Shown here: piece after piece, positions 1 through 7,923 of the stretch
Layout: each line of letters starts with the position of its first letter
How positions within the stretch are numbered: the first letter of the stretch is position 1
Source of the DNA: Nitrospirota bacterium
GTDB taxonomy: Bacteria; Nitrospirota; Thermodesulfovibrionia; SZUA-242
Direction: 5' to 3'
NCBI GenBank assembly: GCA_016212095.1
Contig: JACRHH010000001.1
Coordinates: 90,184 to 154,183 of the forward strand
DNA: 64,000 nucleotides
Translations under genes and position numbers: made by a program
The notes under the pieces: generated by a model
Database searches by the model: none
What the model was told of the DNA's origin: nothing
Seen by the model: the letters and a program-made list of their open reading frames with translations, nothing else

Positions 1-624
1 AACAGTGGACACATTCATCCCGTCGATTTTCGCTAACAGAGCGGAAAGATCAACCGCCACAATATCCACAACTTTTTTCGACAACGCCTCGGTTTCCGTG
101 ATGGATGCGCTTTTCCTGACAGCGTCTTCAGCCCAGGCGGAGTTTCTGCCGCGCTTTTCTGCCAGAGAGCGGATGAAGGCCACCGAGTCGTTCGTCACCT
201 TGGCCGACATCGTCTCGTCCATCTTGCCGCCTGAAAGCTCCACCGGATGCGCCGCGCCGATGTTCGTGCCTGGCGACATCGCGGCCACATGCGCGGCCAT
301 GGCAATGAAAACGCCAGCCGACGCCGCCCTTGCGCCGCCCGGAGCAACATACACAGCAACCGGGATGGGGCTGTTGACGATTTTCTTCACTATCATGCGC
401 ATGGAGGTGTCGAGGCCGCCGGGCGTGTCCAGCTCGATAACAAGAAGCGCCGCGCCAGTTCCCGCCGCGCTGTCGATGTTGCCGGAAATGAATTCGGCCA
501 TTACCGGCCCCACTATGCCCTCGGCCCTTATCACCGGGATATTGACCGGAGCCGGCGCGGCCCCGGACATGCCGGACGGTAGCGTCAGCAAAAGAAACCA
601 TATGAAATATAAACATTTTTTCAT
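1..624 (-). CDS. ClpP-class/NfeD-type membrane-bound serine protease, 5' part (partial)
   Basis: The first 208 codons run off the left edge of the window, so the C-terminus is missing. Residues 1-22 form a signal peptide. The rest is the ClpP/crotonase-fold domain of the NfeD1b (1510-N/SppA-like) proteases. A Gly-Gly-Ala-Arg-Ala-Ala-Ser-Ala-Gly motif puts the nucleophile at Ser102, and Lys142 is the likely general base of the Ser-Lys dyad. The Asp-Thr-Pro-Gly-Gly-Leu stretch near residue 66 is also typical. Family members normally continue into membrane segments and an OB-fold NfeD domain, and often sit beside a stomatin gene; that side lies outside the window. The ATG at 622-624 is chosen because it gives an intact signal peptide. 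Fold and dyad are secure; the physiological substrate is unknown. Confidence 0.88.
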   Translation of the reverse strand, partial: MKKCLYFIWFLLLTLPSGMSGAAPAPVNIPVIRAEGIVGPVMAEFISGNIDSAAGTGAALLVIELDTPGGLDTSMRMIVKKIVNSPIPVAVYVAPGGARAASAGVFIAMAAHVAAMSPGTNIGAAHPVELSGGKMDETMSAKVTNDSVAFIRSLAEKRGRNSAWAEDAVRKSASITETEALSKKVVDIVAVDLSALLAKIDGMNVSTV

Positions 625-768
625 GATACGTCGATCCTATCAGGGCGGCATGGGGTTGTCAACGGCATTGCCGTCTGTATAATGGATTGATATGTTCAAG
701 TATTCGGTGGTGGTGTCGATATAATATCAGCACTAATTGAACCGGAAACGATTTCAGCACAGATATTA

Positions 769-2067
769 ATGGCTCAAAACGGAAAACATCAATCGCCTGA
801 GCGGGGCGACTCACCGGCTTCGATGCAATTGTTTGCGCGGGCCATTCTGTCCATGATCGCGGCGAATCTGGTCTCGCTGGGGATTTCGGACATGACCGGC
901 ATCGGCGGAAAGACGGGGTATTTGATCGCCAACGTTGTTCTGTTTGCCGCGTTCATGACGCCGATTCTCTACGTTCTTTTATACAGGCCGATGAAACGTT
1001 ACATCAGTGAGCGCGACAGGGCTGTCAATGAGGCGAACGCCGTCATGCAGAAGCAGCAGGCGACGGTTCGCGAGCTTACGATACTTTCCGAAATGATGGG
1101 CTACATCAATGCCGAGATAAAGCAGGAACGGGTTTTGATGTCGCTTGTGGTGCGCGCAAAGGAACTGCTCAGGGCGGAATACGCCGCTCTTCTGCTGATA
1201 ACCGGCGTGAGCGAAGGCAAGGCCGTGTTTGTCTCCAGCGATCCGGATCACGATCTGGGCAAGGGCGAATGGCTTCTTACCGGGCCTTTCGCCGATGTAT
1301 TGAGCGGCTTTGCGCCGCTTCGCATCGACCAGGAGAATCCGGATGGGCTTGCGTTCTGCCCGGACGGCACAAGAAACCTCATGGCCGTCCCGTTAATTTC
1401 AAACGGCAGGGTTCACGGCCTTCTAGTGCTTCTGAACAAGCACGACGGCAATTTCACGGCAGAGGACGAAGACACGCTCATCAATTTCGCGTTTCATGCC
1501 TATCAGGCGATATGGCTGAACGCCGAGATCACGCGCATGGCCAACACCGACGGGCTTACCGGCCTGAACAATCACCGCGTGTTTCAGGAGCGGCTGGCGG
1601 CTGAACTCAACCGGCACATACGTTACTCCCGCAAGCTGTCGCTCATGATGCTCGACATCGACCATTTCAAGTCTTTCAACGACAACTACGGCCACCAGAC
1701 CGGCGACAGGGTGCTAAAAGAACTGGCCGCCACCATGGAGCATTTCGTTCGCTCGATGGACATCACGGCGCGCTACGGCGGCGAGGAATTCGTTATAGTT
1801 CTTCCCGAAACTCCTGTCGAAGAGGCGTTCATGGTTGCCGACCGGCTTCGCCAGAAGATATTCAACAACGGCTTCATCCTTGAGAGCGGCGAACGCATAC
1901 CGCTTAGCATCAGCATCGGCGTTGCCGGCTTTCCTGATGACGCGCGCATCCACAGCGAGCTTGTCAAATGCGCCGACAAGGCGCTCTATCACGCCAAAAG
2001 AACCGGACGAAACCGTGTTTGCACATATCATGAAACCGTTGTGGAGATGCCGGACAACGATATCTGA
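769..2067 (+). CDS. Membrane-anchored GAF-GGDEF diguanylate cyclase
   Basis: This 432-residue protein is predicted to make cyclic di-GMP from two GTP. Two hydrophobic segments (about residues 20-43 and 50-72) anchor it in the inner membrane. A short coiled coil and a GAF-like sensor domain (about 105-250) follow, then a GGDEF domain (about 258-425). The signature is GGEEF at 337-341, an active form. The R-x-x-D product-inhibition site is present just upstream (Arg328-Asp331), so feedback control by c-di-GMP is likely. The family pattern Asp-Gly-Leu-Thr-Gly-Leu-x-Asn-His opens the domain at 261. The gene stands 15 bases before queE on the same strand and may be co-transcribed with it. The GAF ligand cannot be told from sequence. 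Confidence 0.93.
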   Translation: MAQNGKHQSPERGDSPASMQLFARAILSMIAANLVSLGISDMTGIGGKTGYLIANVVLFAAFMTPILYVLLYRPMKRYISERDRAVNEANAVMQKQQATVRELTILSEMMGYINAEIKQERVLMSLVVRAKELLRAEYAALLLITGVSEGKAVFVSSDPDHDLGKGEWLLTGPFADVLSGFAPLRIDQENPDGLAFCPDGTRNLMAVPLISNGRVHGLLVLLNKHDGNFTAEDEDTLINFAFHAYQAIWLNAEITRMANTDGLTGLNNHRVFQERLAAELNRHIRYSRKLSLMMLDIDHFKSFNDNYGHQTGDRVLKELAATMEHFVRSMDITARYGGEEFVIVLPETPVEEAFMVADRLRQKIFNNGFILESGERIPLSISIGVAGFPDDARIHSELVKCADKALYHAKRTGRNRVCTYHETVVEMPDNDI

Positions 2068-2082
2068 TAATATTCCTGCCGT

Positions 2083-2730
2083 ATGTCGTCAACATTCAGA
2101 ATAAGCGAGATATTTGGAAGCATACAGGGCGAATCCACTAACGCCGGCCTGCCGTGCGCCTTCGTGCGGCTTTCCGGCTGCAACCTGCGATGCGTCTACT
2201 GCGACACGAAATATGCGTATGCCGAAGGCCGCGAAATGTCGCTTGACGAGGTTTTGAAGGCTGTCGCAAGCCTGAACATCCAGATGGTTGAGATCACCGG
2301 CGGCGAGCCATTGATGCAGGAAGGCACGAATGAACTGGCCGCCGGACTGCTTGACGGCGGCTATCGGGTGATGGTCGAAACAAACGGTTCGCGCCCGATT
2401 TCGGAACTCGACGCCCGCGTCATGGTTGTCATGGATGTGAAGACGCCGGGAAGCGGTGTTTCCGATTCGATGCTTTTCGATAATTTCAAGGCGCTTAAAC
2501 CCATGGACAACATCAAGTTCGTCATCACCTCGGAAGGCGACTATCTCTGGTCGCGAAGCATTATCCGTGATTTCGACCTGCACAAAAAATGCCCTGTTTT
2601 GATGTCAGCGGCTTTCGGCATGGTGGAATACCGCGCCCTTGCCGAATGGATAATGCGCGACCGCCTGCCGGTTCGATTAAACTTGCAACTGCACAAGCAT
2701 ATCTGGGGCTCCGACGCCACCGGCGTTTGA
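2083..2730 (+). CDS. queE: 7-carboxy-7-deazaguanine synthase (radical SAM)
   Basis: QueE converts 6-carboxy-5,6,7,8-tetrahydropterin to 7-carboxy-7-deazaguanine, the ring-contraction step of queuosine biosynthesis. The 215-residue length fits the family. The N-terminus has the typical Ile-Phe-x-Ser-Ile-Gln-Gly-Glu motif that contacts substrate (residues 10-17). The iron-sulfur cluster motif CxxxCxxC is at Cys33, Cys37 and Cys40, followed by Asp-Thr. The SAM-binding Gly-Gly-Glu-Pro motif lies near residue 73. No other queuosine gene (queC, queD, queF) is nearby. The start codon follows the upstream cyclase stop by 15 bases. Confidence 0.93.
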   Translation: MSSTFRISEIFGSIQGESTNAGLPCAFVRLSGCNLRCVYCDTKYAYAEGREMSLDEVLKAVASLNIQMVEITGGEPLMQEGTNELAAGLLDGGYRVMVETNGSRPISELDARVMVVMDVKTPGSGVSDSMLFDNFKALKPMDNIKFVITSEGDYLWSRSIIRDFDLHKKCPVLMSAAFGMVEYRALAEWIMRDRLPVRLNLQLHKHIWGSDATGV

Positions 2731-2873
2731 CGCGAACATGGCATGGGGTTATTGCAGAAGGCGCCCGCAAATTAGCCTTTCAATGGCGGGGCATTGAAGG
2801 CAAGTTCGAATTTACATTTGCGGCATGATCCGGTAAAGTGAATTATCGCATTCGCTTTACCTGGAGGTGTTCA

Positions 2874-3113
2874 ATGCCGGCAACAGTCACTCTCAGCAGC
2901 AAAAACCAGATTGTAATTCCGCGTGAAGCCAGGGAGATGATGCATCTTTCGCCCGGCAGGCAGCTTCTGGTGATATGTGAGGAAAACCGTATTGTGATGA
3001 TCCCGAAACCGTCGGATTTTGTGTCGAAAACGGCGGGGTTGCACAAGGAAATCTGGGATGGCGTCGATACCGAAAGCTATATCAGGGAGGAACGTGAAAG
3101 CTGGAATCCCTAG
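2874..3113 (+). CDS. AbrB/MazE-type (SpoVT-AbrB) antitoxin
   Basis: This is a 79-residue DNA-binding protein of the swapped-hairpin AbrB family. The N-terminal pattern Thr-Leu-Ser-Ser-Lys-Asn-Gln-Ile-Val-Ile-Pro is the family hallmark. The ATG at 2874 is chosen because GGAGGTG lies at the right distance upstream; an earlier in-frame start would lie inside that site. The 3' end overlaps the start region of the following PIN-domain gene by 13 bases, the usual layout of a VapBC/MazE-PIN toxin-antitoxin operon. It probably neutralises the PIN toxin and represses its own promoter. The C-terminal half (rich in Glu, Ser and Trp) would be the toxin-binding tail. Confidence 0.85.
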   Translation: MPATVTLSSKNQIVIPREAREMMHLSPGRQLLVICEENRIVMIPKPSDFVSKTAGLHKEIWDGVDTESYIREERESWNP

Positions 3114-3556
3114 ATAAGGCGCTTGCGTCGCATGAAGTTATTGCCATCGACACCTGCGTCTGGATATACCACTTCGAAAATCACCCCCGATACGGCGAAT
3201 TGACATCCAGAATATTCAGGTCGGTAAGTTCAGGCAGATGCCGTGCGGTGATGTCGGAAATCAGCCTGTTCGAACTGTTGGTTCGCCCTCTCAGTCTGGC
3301 GCGTCAGGATGTGGCGGATGAATATGAGGCGCTTCTGACGCATTTCCCGAACCTTGCACTTGCCACCATAAGCCGCCGGATACTTGTTCGGGCAGCGTCG
3401 ATACGCGCTGAATACGGATTCCGCACGCCGGACGCAATTATTCTGGCTACCGGCATTGTTGAGAGGGCAACGCTTATGATTACGAACGATATGCGATGGA
3501 AGCGCGTCAGCGGCATTGAAGTGTTGTGCCTGGACGGGCTTGCCTCCGATAATTAG
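3101..3556 (+). CDS. PIN-domain (VapC-like) ribonuclease toxin, probable CTG start
   Basis: This is a PIN-fold endoribonuclease, about 151 residues. The first in-frame ATG/GTG/TTG-type codon is the TTG at 3200. Starting there would lose the first acidic catalytic residue, which sits in an Ile-Ala-Ile-Asp-Thr-Cys-Val-Trp-Ile segment encoded at 3140-3166. The frame is open back to a TGA at 3095. The only plausible start upstream is CTG at 3101, placed 10 bases after GGGAGG (3085-3090) inside the antitoxin gene. With that start the acidic residues are Asp17, a Glu in Ser-Glu-Ile-Ser-Leu-Phe-Glu, the Asp of Thr-Pro-Asp-Ala, and the Asp of Thr-Asn-Asp. The start is inferred; the domain call is firm. 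Confidence 0.8.
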   Translation: MESLDKALASHEVIAIDTCVWIYHFENHPRYGELTSRIFRSVSSGRCRAVMSEISLFELLVRPLSLARQDVADEYEALLTHFPNLALATISRRILVRAASIRAEYGFRTPDAIILATGIVERATLMITNDMRWKRVSGIEVLCLDGLASDN

Positions 3557-3572
3557 CCTTTCTAGTGTTGCC

Positions 3573-6500
3573 ATGACCCACACCTCCGCATACCCCCACG
3601 TTTCCCTCTCGGCATCCGCCGGCTCCGGCAAGACATACGCGCTTACGCTCCGGCTGCTTGGAATGCTGATGCGCGGCGTTCCGCCCGAAACGGTTCTCTG
3701 CACCACGTTCACAAACAAGGCCACTCACGAGATGGCCGAGCGGCTGATGGCGCGAATCGACACACTTGCCGGCTGGACGCCTGACGACGCTGAAAAGACA
3801 GCGAAAGCTGCCGAAATTCTTGCAAATATGGCGGGACGGCAGAGAGATGATGTTGGCCTCGATGAAATCGCCGACGCGAGCCTGCGGGCGCGGGCGGCGC
3901 GAAACAGTCTGCTTGAAAACTACTCGCGCCTGAACATCGTTACGATGGACAGTTTTTTCAACTCGATCATCAGGCTGTTTCCGTTTGAAACAGGCGTTTC
4001 GCCCGATTTCGAAATCATGACCGACGCAGAAGACGCCGGGGTTTTCCGCGCCGCCATGGACAGGCTTGTGGCCGAAATCGAGAAGATGCCCGAAGACCGC
4101 GAGATTCTGAAAAGCCTTACATTATCTTTAAGCCGGACGGTGAACGATCCGAACGCGCTTCTGAAAGAGCGTTTCGACACGCTTTCCCCCCGGCGCGCGG
4201 GCATCAGGCATCTGGCCGAAAAAATTGAACGGGCTGCCGTGATCGCCAGCATGAAACGCCTCGATGAGACGGCGGCGATGGCGACGGCTGCGGCACACAG
4301 CTTCGGCGCGGCGCTTGTCCGGCACGAGGGCGCGATGTCGGAAAGCGGCAGGAAGGCGGTTCGCAAATGCCTGAACGCCCAGTCGCCGCAGGACGCGCTA
4401 TCGCTCACGCCGTTTCAGAAGGAAACTTGCCGCGAGTACAGCTTTTTCAAAAAGCTGCCGCCCGATGATCTCCTGGACACTGCGTTCGACGACGCGCGCA
4501 GCCAGCTTGCCGCCTACATCGCGGCAAAAAACGAGTTCGTCATATCCGCGTTATTGTTCTTCTTTCAACGATATATAGCCATCGCCGACGGCAGGAAGCG
4601 CGAAATGCGCCGACTTTCTTTTTCCGACATCGAGCGGCTTTGCTTCGAGCTTCTCGCCGGAGACAGCGGTGAATCGCCCGGATTTTCAGCCGTGAGGGAC
4701 GACCGCGAATTTTTCTACTACCGCCTCGACACGCGCCTGAAGCATCTGCTGATGGACGAGTTTCAGGACACCAACACGGTGCAGTGGGAGATATTCAGGC
4801 CGATTGTGGAGGAGATAACTGCCGACAGCGAAGGCTCGTTCTTCTACGTGGGCGACCCAAAGCAGGCGATCTACCGTTTCAGGGGCGGCGAAAGCGGGCT
4901 GTTTGAGTTTGTGCGAGCGTCGCTTGCCGACCGGATAGAGACCGGCTCGCTCACGAACAACTACCGCTCAACCGTCACGATTGTCGAGTTTGTGAACCGC
5001 GTGTTCGGCAGCGTTCAAGGCCGGTTCGATTATGCCTTCGAGCCTCAGGGCGCATATTCGCAGTCTGCCGGTTTCGTGGAGATTACCGGCGTGCCGCGTC
5101 CTGAACGCGGAAGCGACGCCGATCCGGTGGGCGATGCCGTTGTGGAGCGGGTGAAATCGCTTCTGGGCGGCGGCGTTCCGGCGGGTGAAGTCGCCGTGCT
5201 ATGCCGGAAGAACGATAGCTGCATCAGAATAGCCGAACTGCTTGAATCCGCCGGAATAGCCACGCAGACCGAGAAAAAGGACACGCTGCTTTCGAGCAAT
5301 GCGGTGCGGACGGTTGTGGGCCTGCTCCGGTATCTGGCCGATAGCTCGGCGAAAATTCATCTGGCCGATTTCATCGCGCAACTGCCGGACATTGCGAACG
5401 CCGACGGACTGCGGCGGCTGCGTCAGGCGGAGAACATGCTTGAAGCCCTTAAAAATATATCGCCTGAGGCGCACGAACGTATAAGGCGCATCCGTAACAG
5501 CGTTGATTTCGCGCCTGTAAAAAGTGTGGTTGCGGCGATAATCAGGGAATTCGGGCTTGGCGCGCGCTTTGCCGACGCCGAAAATCTTCTGCGGCTGATC
5601 GAGGTTTCCGGCGGTTTTACCGGAAACGGCGTTAACGGGCTTCGCGGCTTTCTGGACGATCTCGACCGCTACGGCGACGGCATTCCGCTTGCATCTCCCA
5701 CGCGCGCGAACGCGGTTCAGCTTCTTACGGTGCATAAGGCCAAGGGGCTTGAGTTCGGCGCGGTAATCCTGCCGGAGGTGGATGATGATATCACGTTCAA
5801 CCGCAGCCGATCCGACTTCATGTTTCCGTGCGACGGGCAGTTCCGGCTGGAGGGCATTTATCTTACGCCGTCGAAGGATGAACTGCCGTTTGCGGGCGGG
5901 CTTGCCGGAATTTACAGGCGGGAAGAGCGTAAAAACCTTGTCGATGAGCTGAACCTTTTATATGTGGCGCTCACGCGGGCCAAAACAGGGCTTTTTATCA
6001 TCTCGGCTGTGAAGCCGCCATCGAAGAAAAACGACGACGAGCCTCGCCTGAACTGGTTTTCGCTAACTGCCGAGGCACTCGGCATCGGTCAAATCCCTGC
6101 CGAGGCACTCGGCATCGGTCAAATCCCTGTCGAGGCGCTCGGCGTGGACGCGGGCAAGGCGGGCGCATTGCCCGCAGTTTTGTATTGCGAGGGCGACATG
6201 TCGGCGTTCAGGCCGGTTGAAGCGATAGCCGCTGAAACCGTTCCGGAAGCGCGCGACGGCATCCCGCGTCTTGCGGCTGGAGCAGCCGCGCGAATAGACG
6301 AGACAGGGGAAGATGACGGCGATGACGAGTATGCAACCGCTTCGCCCGGTAATTTTCTGGCGCGAAAGTTCGGCGAGGCGTTTCATATCGCCATGGAAAA
6401 CCTGCCGCCCATACCGGACGCCGAACGCGCTTATTCGGCTGCGGTTGCGCGCTACGGCAGGTTTCTGGATGAAAATGCTCGAAAAAGGCTCAGACGCGCC

Positions 6501-6803
6501 ATCGAGAGCGCGGCCCGGCATCCCGGACTCTTGTCGCTGATGCGCGGCGGCAGGGTGATGACCGAGCTTCCGATCACGCTGCCCGGCGGCGCCATGAGAA
6601 AGGCCGACGCGGTGTTTGTGACCGACAGCGAGGTGGTGGTGGTCGATTACAAAACCGGCTACAACGAGGCGATGCTTCCGCGATACCGCGAGCAGGTGGG
6701 CGAATACGCGAGGCTGCTTGGCGGCCTTATGCCGGGCAGGAAAACGCGCGGAATGCTGGTGTTTGTGGATGGAAAAGGCGCGCGGATGGAGAGAGTGGGG
6801 TGA
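3573..6803 (+). CDS. UvrD-family helicase with C-terminal RecB-like nuclease (AddA-like)
   Basis: This 1076-residue protein resembles AddA/RecB-type double-strand break resection enzymes. All superfamily 1 motifs are visible: the Walker A Ser-Ala-Gly-Ser-Gly-Lys-Thr near residue 15, Asp-Glu-Phe-Gln-Asp-Thr (motif II), Gly-Asp-Pro-Lys-Gln-Ala-Ile-Tyr-Arg-Phe-Arg-Gly (III), Asn-Asn-Tyr-Arg-Ser (IV), His-Lys-Ala-Lys-Gly-Leu-Glu-Phe (V) and Val-Ala-Leu-Thr-Arg-Ala (VI). The C-terminus carries a RecB/PD-(D/E)xK nuclease core ending in Val-Asp-Tyr-Lys-Thr-Gly. ATG 3573 was chosen because it starts directly before the ATPase motif. A 30-base tandem repeat inserts ALGIGQIP units near residue 835. No addB partner is seen here; upstream genes are unrelated. 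Confidence 0.9.
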   Translation: MTHTSAYPHVSLSASAGSGKTYALTLRLLGMLMRGVPPETVLCTTFTNKATHEMAERLMARIDTLAGWTPDDAEKTAKAAEILANMAGRQRDDVGLDEIADASLRARAARNSLLENYSRLNIVTMDSFFNSIIRLFPFETGVSPDFEIMTDAEDAGVFRAAMDRLVAEIEKMPEDREILKSLTLSLSRTVNDPNALLKERFDTLSPRRAGIRHLAEKIERAAVIASMKRLDETAAMATAAAHSFGAALVRHEGAMSESGRKAVRKCLNAQSPQDALSLTPFQKETCREYSFFKKLPPDDLLDTAFDDARSQLAAYIAAKNEFVISALLFFFQRYIAIADGRKREMRRLSFSDIERLCFELLAGDSGESPGFSAVRDDREFFYYRLDTRLKHLLMDEFQDTNTVQWEIFRPIVEEITADSEGSFFYVGDPKQAIYRFRGGESGLFEFVRASLADRIETGSLTNNYRSTVTIVEFVNRVFGSVQGRFDYAFEPQGAYSQSAGFVEITGVPRPERGSDADPVGDAVVERVKSLLGGGVPAGEVAVLCRKNDSCIRIAELLESAGIATQTEKKDTLLSSNAVRTVVGLLRYLADSSAKIHLADFIAQLPDIANADGLRRLRQAENMLEALKNISPEAHERIRRIRNSVDFAPVKSVVAAIIREFGLGARFADAENLLRLIEVSGGFTGNGVNGLRGFLDDLDRYGDGIPLASPTRANAVQLLTVHKAKGLEFGAVILPEVDDDITFNRSRSDFMFPCDGQFRLEGIYLTPSKDELPFAGGLAGIYRREERKNLVDELNLLYVALTRAKTGLFIISAVKPPSKKNDDEPRLNWFSLTAEALGIGQIPAEALGIGQIPVEALGVDAGKAGALPAVLYCEGDMSAFRPVEAIAAETVPEARDGIPRLAAGAAARIDETGEDDGDDEYATASPGNFLARKFGEAFHIAMENLPPIPDAERAYSAAVARYGRFLDENARKRLRRAIESAARHPGLLSLMRGGRVMTELPITLPGGAMRKADAVFVTDSEVVVVDYKTGYNEAMLPRYREQVGEYARLLGGLMPGRKTRGMLVFVDGKGARMERVG
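6068..6145 (+). repeat. 30-bp in-frame tandem repeat inside the AddA-like gene
   Basis: Two identical 30-base units (6068-6097 and 6098-6127) are followed by a partial, diverged third (6128-6145). Because 30 is a multiple of three, the frame is kept and the protein gains an AEALGIGQIP unit per copy. The repeat lies in the linker between helicase and nuclease parts, where length change is likely tolerated. Confidence 0.9.
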
Positions 6804-6853
6804 AGGGGTTGCTCCTGATTCGTTTGTTTAGGCCTATCAAAACCGCCTGACAA

Positions 6854-7162
6854 TCAGTCTCTTTTAAGCAATCGCCGCGCAACGTCGGCATAGACCTCAA
6901 AATCGGCTCTTCTGCCGATGCCGACCACTTCCACTATTATCTCTTCCTCGACAATCCGGTACACAATGCGGATTGATTTGCCCGCCGCGTACATCTTGTA
7001 GTATCCGGTCAGATCGAAGCCGCGCATGTTCCCAAGCGGTTTGCCAAGGTGCGGAGATTGTTCAAGCTTTTTAAGCTGGGCAGCCACGGTTTTCTTCACG
7101 GAACCGTCCAGTCGGCGGAAATCATCCGCAGCATCCCCGGTCAGGAGAATTTTATAATGCAA
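6854..7162 (-). CDS. RelE/ParE-type mRNA interferase toxin, TTG start
   Basis: This 102-residue RelE-fold protein has the family pattern: an N-terminal Leu-Leu-Thr-Gly-Asp-Ala-Ala-Asp-Asp-Phe-Arg-Arg-Leu helix, a Leu-Gly-Lys-Pro-Leu-x-x-Met-Arg-Gly-Phe-Asp-Leu-Thr-Gly-Tyr-Tyr-Lys turn, and the core strand Ile-Arg-Ile-Val-Tyr-Arg. It probably cleaves ribosome-bound mRNA. TTG at 7162 is chosen because GAGGAAGG lies just upstream and the start overlaps the last codons of the antitoxin gene, the usual coupling. A truncated second copy of the 3' two thirds of this gene lies at 7596-7780. Assignment to RelE rather than ParE rests on general resemblance only. Confidence 0.85.
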   Translation of the reverse strand: MHYKILLTGDAADDFRRLDGSVKKTVAAQLKKLEQSPHLGKPLGNMRGFDLTGYYKMYAAGKSIRIVYRIVEEEIIVEVVGIGRRADFEVYADVARRLLKRD

Positions 7163-7442
7163 CGCCTTCCTCTGCCAGCAACTCGTCCAGGGCCACACGC
7201 CTCCCGCCGCTGTCCTTCCTTTTGGCTACCATGTCGAATATCTCAAGATGTTCAACAAATTCAACGACATCCGCCATGTATTCATACTCATCCACCGGAA
7301 GGATGACGGCTGATATTTCGTTGTTCCTTACAATCGCGGTTTTTTCAGTCTTGTGTCCGGCGATATCCGACACCACCTTGCCGAAATTCTTCGCAGCCAC
7401 GGTTGCGCTTATCATCTCGTTGCGTTTAAATGCCGACTGCAT
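7152..7442 (-). CDS. Phd/RelB-type antitoxin
   Basis: This 96-residue Phd/YefM-like antitoxin has an N-terminal DNA-binding and dimerisation domain (Ile-Ser-Ala-Thr-Val-Ala-Ala-Lys-Asn-Phe-Gly) and a conserved Ala-Ile-Val-Arg-Asn-Asn-Glu-Ile-Ser-Ala-Val-Ile-Leu-Pro-Val-Asp-Glu-Tyr segment. The acidic C-terminus would wrap the toxin. ATG 7442 follows GGAGGT with 4-base spacing. It precedes and overlaps the RelE-type toxin gene by about 11 bases, so the pair is translated together. The AT-rich 50 bases upstream probably hold the autoregulated promoter. Confidence 0.87.
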   Translation of the reverse strand: MQSAFKRNEMISATVAAKNFGKVVSDIAGHKTEKTAIVRNNEISAVILPVDEYEYMADVVEFVEHLEIFDMVAKRKDSGGRRVALDELLAEEGVAL

Positions 7443-7595
7443 GAATACCTCCAAATTGCACGCGTTATATTACGTGTAAAGATACGCTATTAAACGCGCA
7501 TTATCAAGCCAAACCTCACGCCTGTTCTGAACAATGCCTTCGATCGGGCATGGTGGATGGCTAGTTTTGCCCTTCCGCCGCAGACAGCCGGTGAA

Positions 7596-7780
7596 TCAAA
7601 ATCGGCTCTTCTGCCGATGCCGACCACTTCCACTATTATCTCTTCCTCGACAATCCGGTACACAATGCGGATTGATTTGCCCGCCGCGTACATCTTGTAG
7701 TATCCGGTCAGATCGAAGCCGCGCATGTTTCCAGGCGGTTTGCCAAGGTGCGGAGATTGTTCAAGCTTTTTAAGCTGGGC
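7596..7780 (-). pseudogene. Truncated duplicate of the RelE-type toxin gene
   Basis: These 185 bases match 6897-7081 at a constant offset of 699 with only about two mismatches. The fragment has the middle and most of the C-terminal part of the toxin but not its N-terminus, last residues or antitoxin partner. A readable frame continues past it to about 7490 but adds unrelated residues, so it is not a working toxin. The near identity says the duplication is recent. Confidence 0.88.
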
Positions 7781-7788
7781 GGCAGGGT

Positions 7789-7862
7789 GCTGATGGGCGG
7801 CCTGATGCCGGGCAGGAAAACGCGCGGATGGAGAGTGTGGGGTGAAAAGGGGTGCTCCCGAT
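7789..7862 (+). pseudogene. Degraded copy of the AddA-like gene 3' end
   Basis: This stretch resembles the last part of the helicase-nuclease gene and its stop codon context (6717-6815). It lacks about 30 internal bases between two CGCGCGG sites of the original, which looks like slippage or recombination between short direct repeats. It lies directly next to the toxin fragment but in the reverse order to the original arrangement (toxin copy first, helicase tail second). Confidence 0.7.
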
Positions 7863-7871
7863 CCGGTTGAA

Positions 7872-7917
7872 AAGGAACCCCCTTAGCCCCCAATGATGGT
7901 GGCCAAGGGGGTTCCTT
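7872..7917 (-). terminator. Hairpin terminator downstream of cheV
   Basis: A 17-base arm (AAGGAACCCCCTTAGCC) pairs with its near-perfect complement ending at 7917, separated by a short loop, just after the cheV stop at 7924. It is probably the end of the cheV transcript and could act in both directions. Confidence 0.75.
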
Positions 7918-7923
7918 GCAGCT

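Noticed and set aside
5..682. 225-residue plus-strand frame at the left edge
   Set aside because: It is antisense to the ClpP/NfeD-class protease, whose motifs are clear on the minus strand.
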